Shown piece by piece: positions 9,210-22,899 of a stretch of 64,000 nt of DNA (positions are counted from its first letter, which is position 1; each line of letters begins with the position of its first letter). The stretch spans positions 372,001-436,000 of the forward strand of contig MBPM02000043.1 in the NCBI GenBank assembly GCA_001695595.3, read 5' to 3'. The position numbers were made by a program, and so were the translations under genes. Under the pieces are notes generated by a model. The model saw nothing but the letters and a program-made list of their open reading frames with translations. It was not told where the DNA came from and searched no databases. Source of the stretch: Plasmopara viticola. Its lineage: Eukaryota > Oomycota > Peronosporomycetes > Peronosporales > Peronosporaceae.

Positions 9210-11000
9210 TTTTGCAGGAACTGTTGCAGCCTCTGCTTAATCGTTATAATGATTCAATTGCCATTATTTAAACTTTCAAGAATCAAAACTTTTGTGATGA
9301 GTACGAAGATCTCAATTTTCGCATCATGTCATGCGTTGGCATTTCGACGAAGAAGGCTCAACGATGTAACACTGCTTATGTGGTAGTACTTATTGCCTAG
9401 TAGCGCTGTACTAAAATTGTGGCCTCTTACCAATCTCGTGCCTAATCCCTCAATACGGGTCTCTGGAGTTCAAGACTAAGTATTTTTTTGCAAAAGAGTA
9501 CGTTTGGATTATATCTGGATCTCTGGACCGAAGGCGCAATGAACGCTGCCTAAAAATCTGCTCTCAGAAACCTCTGTCTCAAATGGAGGATGATAAACAT
9601 TTTCCTTGAGATGAGTGCACAAAGGTAAGCTCAAATTGGAAAATAGTATCAATTGCGGAGCGTAATGGTATTCCCATCTTCGGAGAGGGCCTCACAAAAA
9701 GACAGTTTTGGCTTGATTAGGGTTTACCCGTCTATGAAGACGGCAAATTTATCGATTGCATTGACCTAAAACCTTCATTTGTTTGCAACATGGACATGTA
9801 TGACTTTTTATCTAGATTCGAGAAGAAAGGATTAGGATACCAGCTGCTAAATTCCTTACAGCGTAACTTACGTCCTCACTTTGTTTTAAGCACGGCTTTG
9901 TTCAGCAGGCTTACGCTCAAACGATTACAGGATGTACCGACGCTACGAGCATTTCCAAAATTTTGACATGACTTCGTCTTCGAAATTTTCCATTGCGGGA
10001 GCTAGAGATTCGCCGACAGCTTTTGCTACCCGAATACGGTAAAAATTAACGCTACCAGTGTGGGTGAGATAGCTTTACAGGTGTGTAATAAAGCTCATTC
10101 AGCTGCGGGTAGCAAATATTCCAGAAGAGAGCGGGGTTGCAGTACTAATATTATTCCTGGGTGTCATAAAAGACCTCGTGGCTGACAAAATGTCCTTATC
10201 TACTTGGTAGCTCTGCTGGTCATTGTGTCACAGTACGCGCTCTTCGACTTAAGCGAAAATAGTTACTAGACCTCAAAGTGCTCGTAGCTACAGAATTTGT
10301 TTTTCAGGTTACAAGAAATATTGCAGGGGTGGTGCTTATACAGCCACATACGCCAACAATAAACAAACTATCGGCGTTGATGGTTGGGACCAAGTTGGCT
10401 ATGTTTCATCAAAAATGTCGGTGGGGCTCACGTGACTGACGGCGACTGTCCTAAAGGAGCGTACTGTGATATGGGAATATATAGGTGCAAGGCCAAAATT
10501 TTCGATACTACTCCTTTTGTCAATGTTAAAGCATGTACAGACAAGAAACAGACTATTGGCATTACATGTGGGCTCATGGCAGTTACATTGAGACCTAATA
10601 CATCGATCGTTGCGAGTCTTTATAGTGCAGACAGCGATGATAAATGAGGCAAATTGCATTGTTAGTAAAAAGCGTTACAATTACAAACAGTTTTTCTCTT
10701 TCAAAATGCTTAAGTGGACGGTTTTTGGCCCGAGAAGTAATATTCGTGGGTCAGCTGACTAAGGCTAGAGCAGAAAAAATAAACTTATCTCGGACGTTAA
10801 CACCTTCGTTTCCTTTTAGGACTTTGAATTGCTGGCAGAAGCCTCGCTCTCAAAGCCATGGAAGCGCTAGAGCGAGCGCCCTAGCGAAAATTGAGAAGAA
10901 GTTTGTAGCTACTTATTCTTAAGCGTTTGACAGGTTTTGATGGTTAAATCAGCTATGGTGAGCTGCCGACTGTACACGTTACGATAAGAATCTACAAAGT
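9210..11000 (+). repeat. Block M, copy 1
   Basis: Direct match to 51850-53994 and inverted match to 31000-33100 and 54500-56600. Short frames can be followed between copies, but no intact gene is present. The segment 9800-9950 keeps MYDFLS and QLLNSLQRNLR on the plus strand in both direct copies (here and near 52810-52950). Confidence 0.65.
10384..10647 (+). pseudogene. Small cysteine-containing frame in block M, remnant
   Basis: An 87-codon frame with six Cys (7, 22, 28, 35, 51, 62), containing GDCPKGAYC and IYRCKAKI. It is seen again at 53409-53603 (plus, two Cys lost) and, broken, near 31150-31330 and 54950-55170 on the minus strand. A TGA lies just upstream and no ATG starts it, so it is probably an internal piece of a decayed gene. 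A second frame over the same bases is also partly conserved, so the coding frame is uncertain. No known family was recognised. Confidence 0.25.
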
Positions 11001-12000
11001 GCCATTTTAGTCTTGGTAAAGTCCCGCCTGTCGCAAAATTTTGTTCGTCGAAGAACTGTTAAAGTCGACTAAAGCTATTCATCTAGTTTCGAAGGGACAC
11101 GGATCCCAATGCATCGTTAAAGCTGCTATTTTACCAATCATAACGGAATTGTGGCTATAATGAGCTTTACTGGCAGCACCTACACATGGGCAAGGGGTAC
11201 TTAAAGTAAGGCGAGGTTAAGCCTTCTAAGCAGCTCTACGAACGAAGAGACTCGCGGAATGGCATGGTGGGTGGGGTATTATGACACTGAAAATATGAAG
11301 GAAGAAAAATTTATGATTTGTGGCCTCTTCAAGCTAACCCCAATTGATTCATTGAGAAAGTAGAGAGGCTTTTGCTTAAAGGCGCCACATTAAATTGTAT
11401 ATTGTCGCCGATGTAGTAGTATAGACAGAGTGGTCGCAATTTTTCAATCTGGAATTCGAGCTGAACTTTTATGTATAGCCATAGCGTTGTAGGCTAAGTC
11501 TGCGTTCTCGTATGCTCGACATATCTTCTATGCGTCCCTGTCTTAATGGAATATGTGCACTGGGCTTTACAGTTTACATGTTTTCTCTGTCGTGCGGGTA
11601 GAAGATTGCTGTATCATCAAGGAATTTATTGCAGTTGCACAAATTCTTTGATGGGCTTGTATTTAAACCATATACGAAAAAAACTGTCCGAATCAGTTGG
11701 CCTGATTATTCACAATACTTTCGTTAAAAATATGCTGGCTTTTGCACCTTTCTAACTCAAAAAGCACCGAAAGCAAGTTTTTCGATCTTCAATACCATGC
11801 AAAGGATGTAAGAAATTACATGTCAGTGTGTCACCTTAATTTTATCCTTCTAGGTAATCCAATTTCGTAGCTTCTTACATTAAGGATGTATGGAGGGAAA
11901 TCGAAGATCGTTTCGTGGGTGATCCTCAAATTAAAAAGGATTAACGTGTGAACCAGATTGCAGTTTCTAGACTTATTTATCAAATATGTTGCTTGTCCTG
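11000..12000 (+). repeat. Block N, copy 1
   Basis: The most frequent block. Direct match to 40750-41387 plus 45318-45700. Inverted match to 29850-31000, 39800-40745, 53995-54500 and 63200-64000. Position 11660-11700 is the empty site used to define the transposon insertion at 41388-45317. Around 11890-11940 a reading REIEDRFVGDPQIKKD recurs in several copies with changes. No intact gene. Confidence 0.7.
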
Positions 12001-15000
12001 ATTTAATTTTACTAGTAATTAAGTATATACACTCTATTGATTGTATAATAGTGGCAGGGGATATATTTATTTTGGAACCTTCAGATACATCAGAAAATAA
12101 AACCAGAATTCATATGGATCGGTCAGGATGTCTTTCGCGCAAAAGAATAAGCTTTTGCCATAAAACCTCTGCTTTGTGTAACGACTCGTTGCATTCTCTC
12201 CCCCAACACTTGGTGTGTATAGTCTAATAGAAGAATGATGAGTACATAGAGCCGGCTTAATCATAACAGCAGGAAGCAAACGAGCCTGCGGGTCGGTTGG
12301 ATCATCTCATGATGAACAACTCAATCTCGAGAAAGTTGGCTCGACCTCCACAATTGTCGTTACACTAAAATTTATACTTAAGGCTGAGCCACTGCCGTGA
12401 GCAGTATGCTTAATAAGCTCCCAAATCATTGTTGCGCTCAGGCAGGGGAGGCCTGGAAAGACATCGCGGCGGGGATCACGCGCCTATCGTTCTACCTCAC
12501 CTGGCGATATACATCTTTGATCGATAATATGGGCCACGAGAAAGCCTCAGGTAAATGAGAACACTATCAGATCAATTTGGCTACCGGGTTCATCCTTAAA
12601 GTCACAAGACTTGACGTAAGACTTACCGAGTATAAAAAAGCTCTTACCCAAAAGCGTAATCCTATTGGCGCCATCGCTTTGAATCAAAATTATCAGCATC
12701 TTTATGCCCGACCAAGCTTGCATCCACTAGGCTTACGAGTGCGGAGCCCACATGCTGACCTCATCTTAAAGTTCAAGGTGGTGGCAATTTGTGCAAAGTT
12801 TGCGGAAGCATGATGGTGCGGGGCATAAGTTGTAAGGCACGAATTAGCGTATGATTAGAGCCTAGTATTTACCTAAGCAAATTTGTATCGAAGGTATTGC
12901 TCAGTTTACACATCGACTTCGCTGGAGCTGTCAAAAGGCCAATCGGAAAAGGTATAATCTAGTACTTTTTACTTAGTGCTAAAAACGTTTTTACTGGCCT
13001 CAGATGTCTCGTGAGATGTGAAACCGGATGTACCATTTTTCTTTTGGGCCGTCATCGTGCTCAGAATTTTTCTTAAAATACTTCGCGCGGAACCAGAAAA
13101 TGACTCGTAGAGCCGCAAAATTCTTACTTTGGGCATTTGCGAAGGCCTAGACCCAATGCCAGGTGCAACCACGGTTGGCTCGGTAGGTTTTTCACTGCGG
13201 ACTGTGATTGTCTTTTCTTACTAAAGTATTGTCTTTAGCTCCTGTGTCACATGAATTTAATTCTAAAGAAGCTGAGTCTTGTTGAGCACCGTCGCTCAAA
13301 CATCAACACGAAATGAATTGTATGATGTATGTTAGGTTTAAAATGGCCCCCTGTGAGCACGAGGTGTGTGCGTCATGGGTTTGTAAGTGTGGGGATCAGG
13401 TAAGCATTATATTCGCAGAAAGCCATTAAATGTTCTTCTTACGAGGTTGATCAATCTACAGAACCACGAGAAGGGCTTAGATTTTGTCTCGCCATTATAA
13501 GCCTTCGACGCCGGTTATGGTAGGTTACAAGCTAATGTTCGTTCTCTTATAATTAAAGCATTTAGAGCACGTGAGCTTTATAAAGAAGCCGAGTCGTCAG
13601 TCAGCGGTATTGCTGAGGAGGCTTGTGTAGCGCGAGCTTAAAATGTGTCATGTGAGAGTTGTAGGAATTAAATTTAGGCGACGTGCTTGAGAAAAAATGC
13701 AAAGCGCAAGGCAGTCAAGTAGTATATCAAAATAGACTTTGAGACTTATTCAGATGTAGCTAAGGAGTCTCTCCCCGTGATGGAGTTTAATGTAATAGGA
13801 TTATTGATACTCAGTGTTTGCCACACTTAACTAATTGTCATATCATGTGTCACAAGACTGGAAATGTTTTATTCGTAATAAAAATCTGTAGTATTTACTA
13901 TCGATAAGCTCAGAAAAGCAGCACATGGTTTTGATATCACCACTTATGCATATTGGCAGGAATATCAATGTGAGATAGCAGCTGCATCACAAGTTATAGC
14001 TTGAAACTTGACCAGATCCAAGAAACAAAGTCCGGTTTACTTTTGAATTATAAGGCTTTAAATTGGAACTAATATTATCTTTTGGAGTCTATCAAACCGC
14101 GATTGACGACTTTTGTTGGCTTAAGATATAGAATGCAGGCCAAAAGTCAGCATTAAGCTTTTCTAAGCAGATTTCTACCAAAGACCGCAACAAAGTGGAC
14201 ACAATTAAGTAGATCTTCAATTTGCAGACTAAGGGCAAAAGCTAACATGAAGGGTATGCAAACAGGCCAACGCACTCGCCCATGAGTATAATGAGCAAGA
14301 ATTTGGACCTAATAGCCATTCCATTGATCTCTTTAAATTAACGAATAGATTGAGCACATAGCACGAATATAAAAGTGATGCAGATGTGTCTTCGGCATAA
14401 AAGTTGAGGCACAGATGCAACTCGATGAGCTTGCGCTGTTTAGCAAGATTGAAGTAGGTCAAACTTTGTGAATTAAATCGTAAGTCGAATTAAGATGATC
14501 TTCATTTTTCGTCTTTACTATGCAAGAAACGTATCACGTGCTCCTGCGATGCATTATTGAGAAGTGTACTTCCCTTAGCTCGTGTTTTAACATGCTCTAC
14601 CGGACGAAACTTCGCCAAGCAATGTGAGATAATCACCGTTGGTTTGGTGGTCGGTGCCTTTCCTTTTTGGGGATGATGTCAGAATTCGAAACCTCACAAT
14701 GCGGTACACAAACTTGTTGCGAAAATAACCTCACTTTTGGTGGCCTTGAGATCTCACACACGCCACACAACGCTCGTATTGTCTGCTGATTCTGCAAGCG
14801 ATTGTATCTTAGTAACCGATACCATTATGCAAAAAAATGATTGTGCTTGTAGTTTGGGTGCTGAGAGCACTGCAAATGAAAATGCGCCTTGCTCGCGGTA
14901 AGTAAGTTCTATATGGGAATTTGAAAAGGCCACTCTGAAAGGATTTGAAGCAACAAAATTTAATCTAAGTACTGTAATTGAGTTTAGTAATTGTTGAGCG

Positions 15001-15760
15001 TGTTGCGGGTACGAACGTAATTTAAGCACTTCATTCACAGAAATAGTGCGCAAACTGATTACTATTACACAGATGGTCGAAGCAAAAATTCTCGATTTCA
15101 TACAACTGATGTAAATGCACGCGGAACAAACACATTTTAAAGCGCGTGGTCAAATCGTTGAGGACTCTAAATAAGACTAAAATATTATAACGAACAATCT
15201 TTAGCATTTGTCGTCTATTTTCTCGTTGTCGCCAGCAGTAGTTTACATCTCGCTTGATTCAAAAGTAGCAGATGGTGTCACTCTAGCAAGTAAATCAGGC
15301 TTTACTCGCGCGAACAGCTACCCACAACGTTTAAGAACGTAAGTCATGTTGTTAAAGCGAAAGATCAAGACTTGCCTGATGCTGTTTGAGTAATGACAGA
15401 ACTTGCCATATTTCAATCATTGTGTTTTGTTTTTTCGTGCAATATAATTAAACTTTTCTATATTCTTTGCTGCTTTCAGCGATGCAAGAAGCAGGCAATG
15501 GTCATCAAGACAATTTAAAATTCACCCACTGCTCATGCATGGTGGCGGCAGTACAAGAAGAAATTGCTGCCTAAATTGTAGCCGCTTTGCTAACCGAACA
15601 TACTTAGGAATGCAACATTAAATGGATGATAATTGCAACAATGCTCAAGTAGCACGCACGATTCCCCTGCTACTTCAAGTACTTATACGAGGACCACTTA
15701 AAGACAAAATCAACGGCATTTTAATTGGCGTAGGTGCGTTGGCTACGAAATAGTCCAGAA
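12000..15760 (+). repeat. Block O, copy 1
   Basis: Inverted match to 25740-29850 and 36100-39800. Carries remnants of at least one plus-strand gene (14677-14901 is the clearest) and otherwise only short, stop-ridden frames. Confidence 0.7.
14677..14901 (+). pseudogene. Unrecognised gene remnant in block O, copy 1
   Basis: A 74-codon frame ending in TAA at 14899-14901 and continuing one frame away (SSIWEFEKATLKGFEATKF). It contains HTTLVLSADSASDCIL and CACSLGAES. The two inverted copies keep the same words: 26752-27154 and 37163-37363, both minus. Upstream in the copy at 26936-27154 the frame extends through VLLRCIPDMLCFPF and NMLYRTKTCTVGLM. The alignment of one frame over three diverged copies suggests a lost protein of at least 150 residues in this part. 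I do not recognise it. Confidence 0.35.
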
Positions 15761-15889
15761 AGAATAGACCATGTATACACGATAGTACAAATATACAAAC
15801 CAACTTAATCAATAAACATTTTTTAGCTCTAATAACACGTATAAAAATTTAATGAAATTGTTACAATGCTTGGTAACTAATCTAGCGTT

Positions 15890-16760
15890 GGAAATGGAGA
15901 ACAAAGTTTAAGTAGACACAACAGCAACCATGGTAAAGAGAACCACGCTGATGCCAAATGAATGCTAGAGTACATGCAACCCATAATATGATAAATGGTA
16001 TATATTTAAAAATGTGTATAAAGCCGAGACTTTATGTGAATATCGGGCTTCTCGTCAAAGGCTCCTTGTGTCATATATACCAGTATGCATCATACTTCTC
16101 AATTCACCTACGACTGCGCACTTGCTCAGAAAAGGGCTACATTCGCGGCACCGCAGAAGTCCCTTCTGTTAATTATCATTTGCTCCAAGCCTCTCGCTGC
16201 GGTCTTAACTCGTTGAAGTCGTCATCTTTGCGCTCACTTTTCCACCCCCTAACACCGTCACCTTTGTAGCTTGCTGGACTACTCGCCTTCGATGACAAGT
16301 CGTCGTAACTTTAGCTTTAATTATTTGTCATCCCATCGTGACTCGTTTTCTTACATCTTAGTCGTTGTCGGATACCTATGCTCAAAGTGGTGTGATAGAG
16401 AGACCGAAAGATCCAAATTTGAGAGATCTACAACTCGTATAGTCCTATACAAAGAACTGTAGTTGTCTTAGGTCGTGCCTTCAGGTACATGTCGCCCAAC
16501 ACATCTTACAGTTGAGTCTCTTTTTGTTTTGCGCGGGTACAAATTCCCCAGAGCTAAAGCTTGTATCTCTTACTGCAGCCAATTACGCGCGTAGGTCATC
16601 ATTAGGTGGCTGTTGTTTGTAGTTATGGTAATATCACGCTTTACGTTTTTACCGCTAAGGCTCTCGCATGCAATCAGGCGATAAAATGCTAGAGACTAGC
16701 GGGTCTGCGCTGGCTCTTCAATGCGATGCTGCATCTCTTGTATATTTCTTGTTCACATTC
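15890..16760 (+). repeat. Repeat W, copy 1
   Basis: About 0.87 kb, repeated in the same orientation at 62050-62945. The flanks differ: here it follows block O and precedes the LINE, there it follows the upstream region of copy E and precedes block O/N. Its frames are not conserved between the two copies. A TTGGAAATGGAG start is LTR-like, but no matching second LTR, primer-binding site or internal region was found. Confidence 0.6.
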
Positions 16761-16924
16761 GATCAAAAGTTAGTGTATGACTGGGGCTTTTGACTTTCAG
16801 CTCATCCCGAATGTAGGATACGACTCAAGTGCTCTGATTAAGAAACTGCGTCTATGCTAAGCATACTTATGCTGAAAGCGATTGATACTCCCATCGAACG
16901 CTTTTTAGAATACGGCCTTCTCTT

Positions 16925-17085
16925 CTTCGTTGATCTGGTCCAAAAATGGATACCATTTTTTTATTCGCACCCCGTTGATCTGGTCGGCCTTCCTGATTTA
17001 GAAACGGACACTATTTTTTCATTTCGCACTTCGTTGATCTGGTCTGCCTTCCTGCTTAAGAGACGGAAACTTTTTCCAGTGATTT
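16925..17085. repeat. Imperfect ~55-bp tandem repeat, three units
   Basis: The phrase CGTTGATCTGGTC occurs three times, near 16929, 16972 and 17031. It is followed by similar CCTTCCTG and TTTTTT-CATTTCGCA words in the later units. It lies at the left side of the LINE region and may be 5' repeats of the element. Confidence 0.6.
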
Positions 17086-20041
17086 CCATATCATTCTGCG
17101 CTACCTACATGGTTTTTTCACATTCGTGCGAAGCGGTCTTCCCTCGCGGGAGTGTACAGTATATTCTAAACAAGATTAAGGGTCAGGTGTTAAGTTACAA
17201 ACTACGGATTCCCCTCTTTGTTACAGAATTTTGTGGTTCGGTGACGGCATTATAAAATTCCGAGCTTGTTTCGTCAACCATCATGCTTGACGCTGTAACT
17301 AAGTCACACGACCGTCAATTCACATCCGACAGGAGCAATCGGCTGAGCAAAAGATGATACCGAACAGGTATCCGGCAAATTCTCCTCACTTAAAAATATT
17401 ATCCCAGTCGTCTTGTCTAATTTTAATTCGTGCCTCAGACAACGCATCATAAGAACTTCTCTGAAATTCTAACTGTCTCTCGTGTGGCTACTCTAGTGTC
17501 ATTGATCCCTTCCATATATTGCTTGCCTTTCAAGCCCCTGACGTCGCGATGTCGTGTGAGGATCTGCCATCATATCTGGATTATGATGCAAGTTGATTCC
17601 GCCATGTCGGATATTATCGCAAATAAGTCATGGTTGAAACTTTTTTTACATGAGACAAGCCCAAGCGCACTTTGATAAAGCACCTTAAAATCGGATAGCT
17701 TTATACGTACAGTCAAATGCTGAAGTAATTGATACTATAGCGCTTCGGTGTCGTGTTGACACATTAGAAGGCACAGCAAGTGCTAGTAGTCTACTATGGC
17801 ATCAAGATTCGACACTTTGATCCCGAACTTCCTTGTAAGGAAGCCGACAGAGCCAGCCTTGAAAGTAACTCCGTCCATGCTGTCACGCCAGCCCACATCC
17901 CCAAACCTACTCCAGCTACTTTGATTTACGATGTGGAAAAACTGACCTGTCGCAAACACAATAAGGACATCTACATCTTTGACTTGGCTTAGCAGATCGC
18001 CTTACGCTTCCAAAATCAGCCACAATCAAAGCTTACATGGACTTTACGCTAATGGCCACGGCTTCTCGTAAGCGTTTTAAACTATGTCAATGATTGCAGA
18101 GCTTGTCGTCTTGCTGCCAATTTTTATCCTGGTACAAGTACGGCTCAATTGCAGTGCAACGAGGAATTTCGGACTACGGTATAAGCAAAAAAATTGCAAA
18201 ACTTCTTTTTGCTTATACGCTTATAAAATTGAACCAATTTGTGCTTTCTAGCTCTTTATAGTATGGCACAAACGGTCGATCATAACCCGCTCAACTGGAA
18301 GGGCTGCTTTTCTCGTAGTTTAGGCGATACCGCTTCTTTCGCATACAATGATTTGGATTTACGTTTTGATTTTTTGAGTAAAGCCTTTTGTAGTACGATA
18401 CAGTGTCCGAATGCCAAAGACTTTTATAAAGCCGTCCAAACTTGAAGCCAGCTTTGATTGCATGCGTTTCCTCGCCCTATTTTTTAAACAGGAGGCGTGG
18501 ACCTTTCAGGCAATTTTACTAAATTTGAACGAGACGAATAATCCACGTCTTTGCTTTAAACAAGATATTTTTTCAACTTATCAACTCATCGAAGCACAAG
18601 AAACCAAGACAATTTGCGACGAAACAACTCTTATTACAAACTCGCCATAATACAAATACAATATTCGCCAACTTTGGTGAATTCCGTATATATTTTCTTG
18701 CGATTAATGGTTCAGTTTGCCTGGAAGATCGACCCGCTTGCTTCTCGGATCTGTACATCTGGTCTTGGGTGATTTAGTATGATAATGGATCCTAATTTGG
18801 ACTTGGCTGCACCTGGCACCTTCTTTATATCTACGGCCGCGTTGATTTTTTTATTAGATAATTAGCCTTGGCTTGATTGATCTTTGGCGCCTTGTATGCC
18901 GGGCATTTCTATACGGCTCAATGTACTTTGATTACTGCCTCGTTAGTACTGTCTTTTCAGCCAAATCTGTTTTGCTCGACTGAACAAGTAATAACATACG
19001 ACACAAGTAGAACCCTCCCGATCATGTCCCTATTAACTCAACTTCTTCTGCTGAATTGAAGTTTTGTGGATGGCTTTATATTTAGTGTCGACTCTATCGG
19101 CTTCAGTATAACTGTATTTAACAGTATTTTTTACGCAATATTGATTGTCTTGCAGCGTTCTTCGACCCAAATCAGAGTAAATGTGCTTTCGCGACGAGCA
19201 CAAATGAAAGGACAGTGATTGTCGTTGTCGTAGTTTATGCGGTCTGAAGAAGCGAGTGCCACTCAGCTACAAAAGCTCTTTTATGCTTCTCGTGATTGTA
19301 GAGGTTGTTCTTAGACCCTAGTGACTACAGCCAGCATCAGTGTGATATGTTCCGCCGAGTTCAAAAAAAATATACATGACACTTCGTGATCTTGGCGTTT
19401 TTATGTTTGACATTAATGTCACGTCTGGTAAGCATTCTATAATGCATTGTTTTGGTTTACCAATGAAGCTTTCCATCTCGCAGGCTTACACACCTCAAAG
19501 ATCCCATCCCAACTTTTTTGCCATACTCATAGCCCGACATCAGCGCTCTAACGTCAAAACTCCAAGAAATTATGCAACATAGCATGCGAACTTGATGTCA
19601 AGCCATACCGCTATGCTCGACGCGCCGCTTACGGCTACTGATAACATTCCATGTTGTTAAGCACACTGCCCATGAATATTATCCCGGCTTGGATGGACAA
19701 CCTCAGAGGTATTAGAATCTTTATCAAGCTCAGGTTCTGGAGATCATTCATGCAGCAAAATTAAAATGATCGGATGACTAGATATCAACGCTGTAGATGT
19801 ATAGATTTCCTTGCTGTTCAAGGCGTCTCTTGTTCGGACCCTGAGAACTATCAGGTTAATCATTGCTGAATCAAGATGCCAGGTTCGGACACGACGCTTT
19901 TGGTTGATCGTCTCAACCAGATTTCACCTGAATAACAAGAAGTTGTAGTTCATCCGGAGACGCGTTACGCACGATGCACTACGATACTTTTCTTGCCATG
20001 AGTATTTTTGTCGTAAGATAACTCTCGCGGTCCGTCCGATT

Positions 20042-20340
20042 TATTTTCCCCGATTTTCTAAAGCTTTTGATACTGTTGACTGGCAAGCACACGATTACGT
20101 GTTACAACATTGGGAATTCGAACTTGATTTCCAACACTGGGTCCAGACTATCTTTATTGAGCTCTTGTTCGAATCATAATTGATTTTTCGCGCTCGGACC
20201 TTTTCAGTTTACAAGCTGGCGCTCGGTAGAGGGGTTCACTGTCTCCTGGATCATTTTTGCTCTTTATTGAGCATCTGCTATGATTTCTCTACCACAAAAA
20301 TCAGTTCACATCACATCCTGATGATGCTACAAAATTTATC
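20042..20340 (+). pseudogene. LINE reverse transcriptase core, broken
   Basis: The frame at 20042-20179 contains FSKAFDTVDW followed by a GF-like segment and HWVQTIF: reverse transcriptase palm motif A and the region after it. It ends at a TAA. Beyond it, in two alternating frames (20180-20320), come LxRGV and SLSPGSFLLFIEHLL. These match the RGVRQGxPLSPxLF motif that follows in LINE reverse transcriptases. The catalytic YxDD motif could not be located. The protein would copy LINE RNA into DNA at the target site; this copy is dead. Confidence 0.65.
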
Positions 20341-22899
20341 AATATCTTTTTATGCGCGCAGCATTTATGATTCAAATACTAATCTTTTGTGCCGCCACTT
20401 ATTTTTTTCTTGCGACCAAACATTGACTGGCGATTGTAAAATTTACGATTTACTTCAAACTTGGAAAATCGCCAACCAAAATTACGAGCACACTTCTCTT
20501 TTGAGCTTTGCAGTCGGAACTTTCGTCACACTCAGTCTCCAACTCAAAACGCTGCTCGTTAATATAGTAACCTATATGTTTCTTGGCGCTGGCAATCACG
20601 CACTCTTTGCAATCGAGTACTTCTTGAGCAACCATGGTTTTGTCAGCCCTTAGGACTTTTTTGGCTACGATTCAGCTCACAACCAAGGTCTGCTGCAGTA
20701 TACTTTCTTCATGTACAACTTGGTGACAACGCTGGCTGGGAAGCGATTGATGAATTCGCAACTCGTGGACAGCTATTTGGCAATTGATTTTTGGTAAATT
20801 CAAACTCAAAAGGGCTCAGATTACCGTCGATTGCGCTATCGCTTAGATTACTTTAATCATTACAATTTGTCAACTTTTCCTTTACTGCCGTCGCAACGTA
20901 CCACCTATTTCAAAATGATTTATCCCAGCATACGACCAAATACATACAGTTTTGATCTCTCTTGTACGTCTTTCTCTGATAAAATTGGCGGAGTGAAGAT
21001 CAATTCTTGAACATCTGTAAAGCAAGTAAATTTATCGGCATTCAACCAGCCAACGATGCTACTTTTAAGTAGCAAAATTCAGATTTAATCTGAACTTGCA
21101 CACCTCTATCTCAATCGGCTCATACTTCTCTCTGACCCACTAATCTTGGCGAAATGCTATCGCGGTTTGGAATACTAAGATCATGGTCAAACTTCGGGAA
21201 GCAAATTCCTTTTAATACGGACCACACGGCCAGTTCCAAATAATATCTTGCTTCGCCTTACGAAGACGAACCACCCTTAGGCTAGGCGTTACCGTACAAC
21301 TTATTGCTTCTACGGATATCAAAGGAAGTGAATTTTTTTACATTTGCAGAACATACGGGTCTCTCTCAGATCAAGAAATTTTGCGCAATACTTATACCAG
21401 CTCCTCTATTGAGGCGGGTCGTTCGTTTGAAGCCGTAGCCTAGATCTCGTCTCGTTCATTGCCGGCACCTAGCACCATCAAGACATTCAATTCTATTCTC
21501 TGCCACCTGAGAGCATGATCAGTACGCGCCACATATGGACTTTTGATGGTCAAGATATCAAATACGCCTTTTAAATCTTAATCAAGCGACTCCGTATTTC
21601 TCAAGAATCTCCGTCGTATCTAATTTATCAACCGTTAGGTCCAGAAGTTAATTTTAGTCAAACACTGGTCTTTCGAGCGTCACATCCAGCGCGATCTTCT
21701 TCCCTTAAATCCCATTTTTTCTGACTTGAGCTCAATGGACTTGGTTTTTGGTACAAGTACCGCTTACGCACGCATGCTGTACACTGTGATTCATGGGTGC
21801 ACTACAGCTCAACTCATTTTCATCTTCCATAGCACTGTTGTATGATCTAAAATTGATGACGCCTTTCCCTCCCCCCATTTTCGCCGACTGTCAGCCTTAC
21901 AATCGACTGGTCACACGTCTGTTCGCCTTTAGCTAGTGATATTTGTTAGATAATAGGTTACTTTTGGTACACTTAGACCGATTCGTCTTTTAGAGATTTT
22001 GGGCTGCCTTATTCTGCGCACACTATGACTTGATTACCACAAAGCAATATTTGACACACCTCCTCTTCATGCTGAGGACACACATCACAATGTTTGACGA
22101 TGCCTCGTCTTTACTATCAGTGGATGTGTCAAGGAATGAATTATCCGCCGACAAGCGGCCATACCCGACTTGTATCATAACTTATTGCATCTAATGACGG
22201 ATGGCATAAAAACTTTAGTCAAGATCCATAGTCACTTTCTGACAAATGTCCTTTCAATTCTCCCGATTTCAATATTCCCCGATTTATACTAACGCTCCCC
22301 CCCGCTTTTTGTACATTGATCACCACTTTCAGTTTATTGCAGTTTGCGCTTCACCATGATTCTTGTGGAAGATAAAAAATGGCTTTCATTTACTTGATCG
22401 ACTCACGTTTTCGTGTTTTTGAAAATATTTCTTTCCTACACTTGAAATTTATTTAAGTCAGAAAAGACATTTTTGTGTACACAATGATACGTATTCTTCC
22501 AGTATGCATCATTGCAATTTTATTGAATTTCTTGCCAGATTTGCGGTGGCGAATCCAGTCGATATTCACGAGTAAAAACCATAGTTGGATTCATAAATAT
22601 TGTACTGACTACTAAACCGGTCTGTGAGGTGCACACTTTGCTATAATACAACCAACATTAGTGAATAAATAACCTCTCAATGGAGATCCTTCAACTTTCT
22701 GCACGCCTCTTCTGTTCAAGGTGCTGCTTGACCCCACCACACCTGGTATCACTTCGCAAACAATCCGACGTCTACGCGGGAGATTTGTTTCCTTTAATAG
22801 CTCGAAGAATTTGAAATAAGAAGTACCGTTAATTACACCCGCTGGCTTTCATGGGCTTGACGAGGTAATTGCATTCACAGCCCTTTCTGTTGCAAAGCA

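Larger units (their letters stand above)
3087..15760 (+). repeat. Repeat unit copy 1, plus orientation (effector, then spacer, X, M, N, O)
   Basis: The most complete plus-strand copy and the reference for unit coordinates. Parts recur as follows: 6.2-10.98 kb at 49.1-53.99 kb (direct), 7.33-15.7 kb at 25.74-34.355 kb (inverted), 11.5-15.7 kb at 36.1-40.745 kb (inverted), 3.0-11.48 kb at 53.995-61.64 kb (inverted), 10.98-11.99 kb at 40.75-45.70 kb (direct, interrupted by a transposon), and about 11.5-12.45 kb at 62.96-64.0 kb (inverted). Matches are imperfect and full of indels, so the copies are old. Confidence 0.8.

Noticed and set aside
3087..15760. The unit as a Polinton/Maverick or an endogenised giant virus
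   Set aside because: No DNA polymerase B, integrase, packaging ATPase or capsid motif could be seen. The idea remains open for a profile search but is unsupported here.
15890..16760. Repeat W as a solo LTR
   Set aside because: TG...CA ends, target duplication, primer-binding site and internal region were not found.
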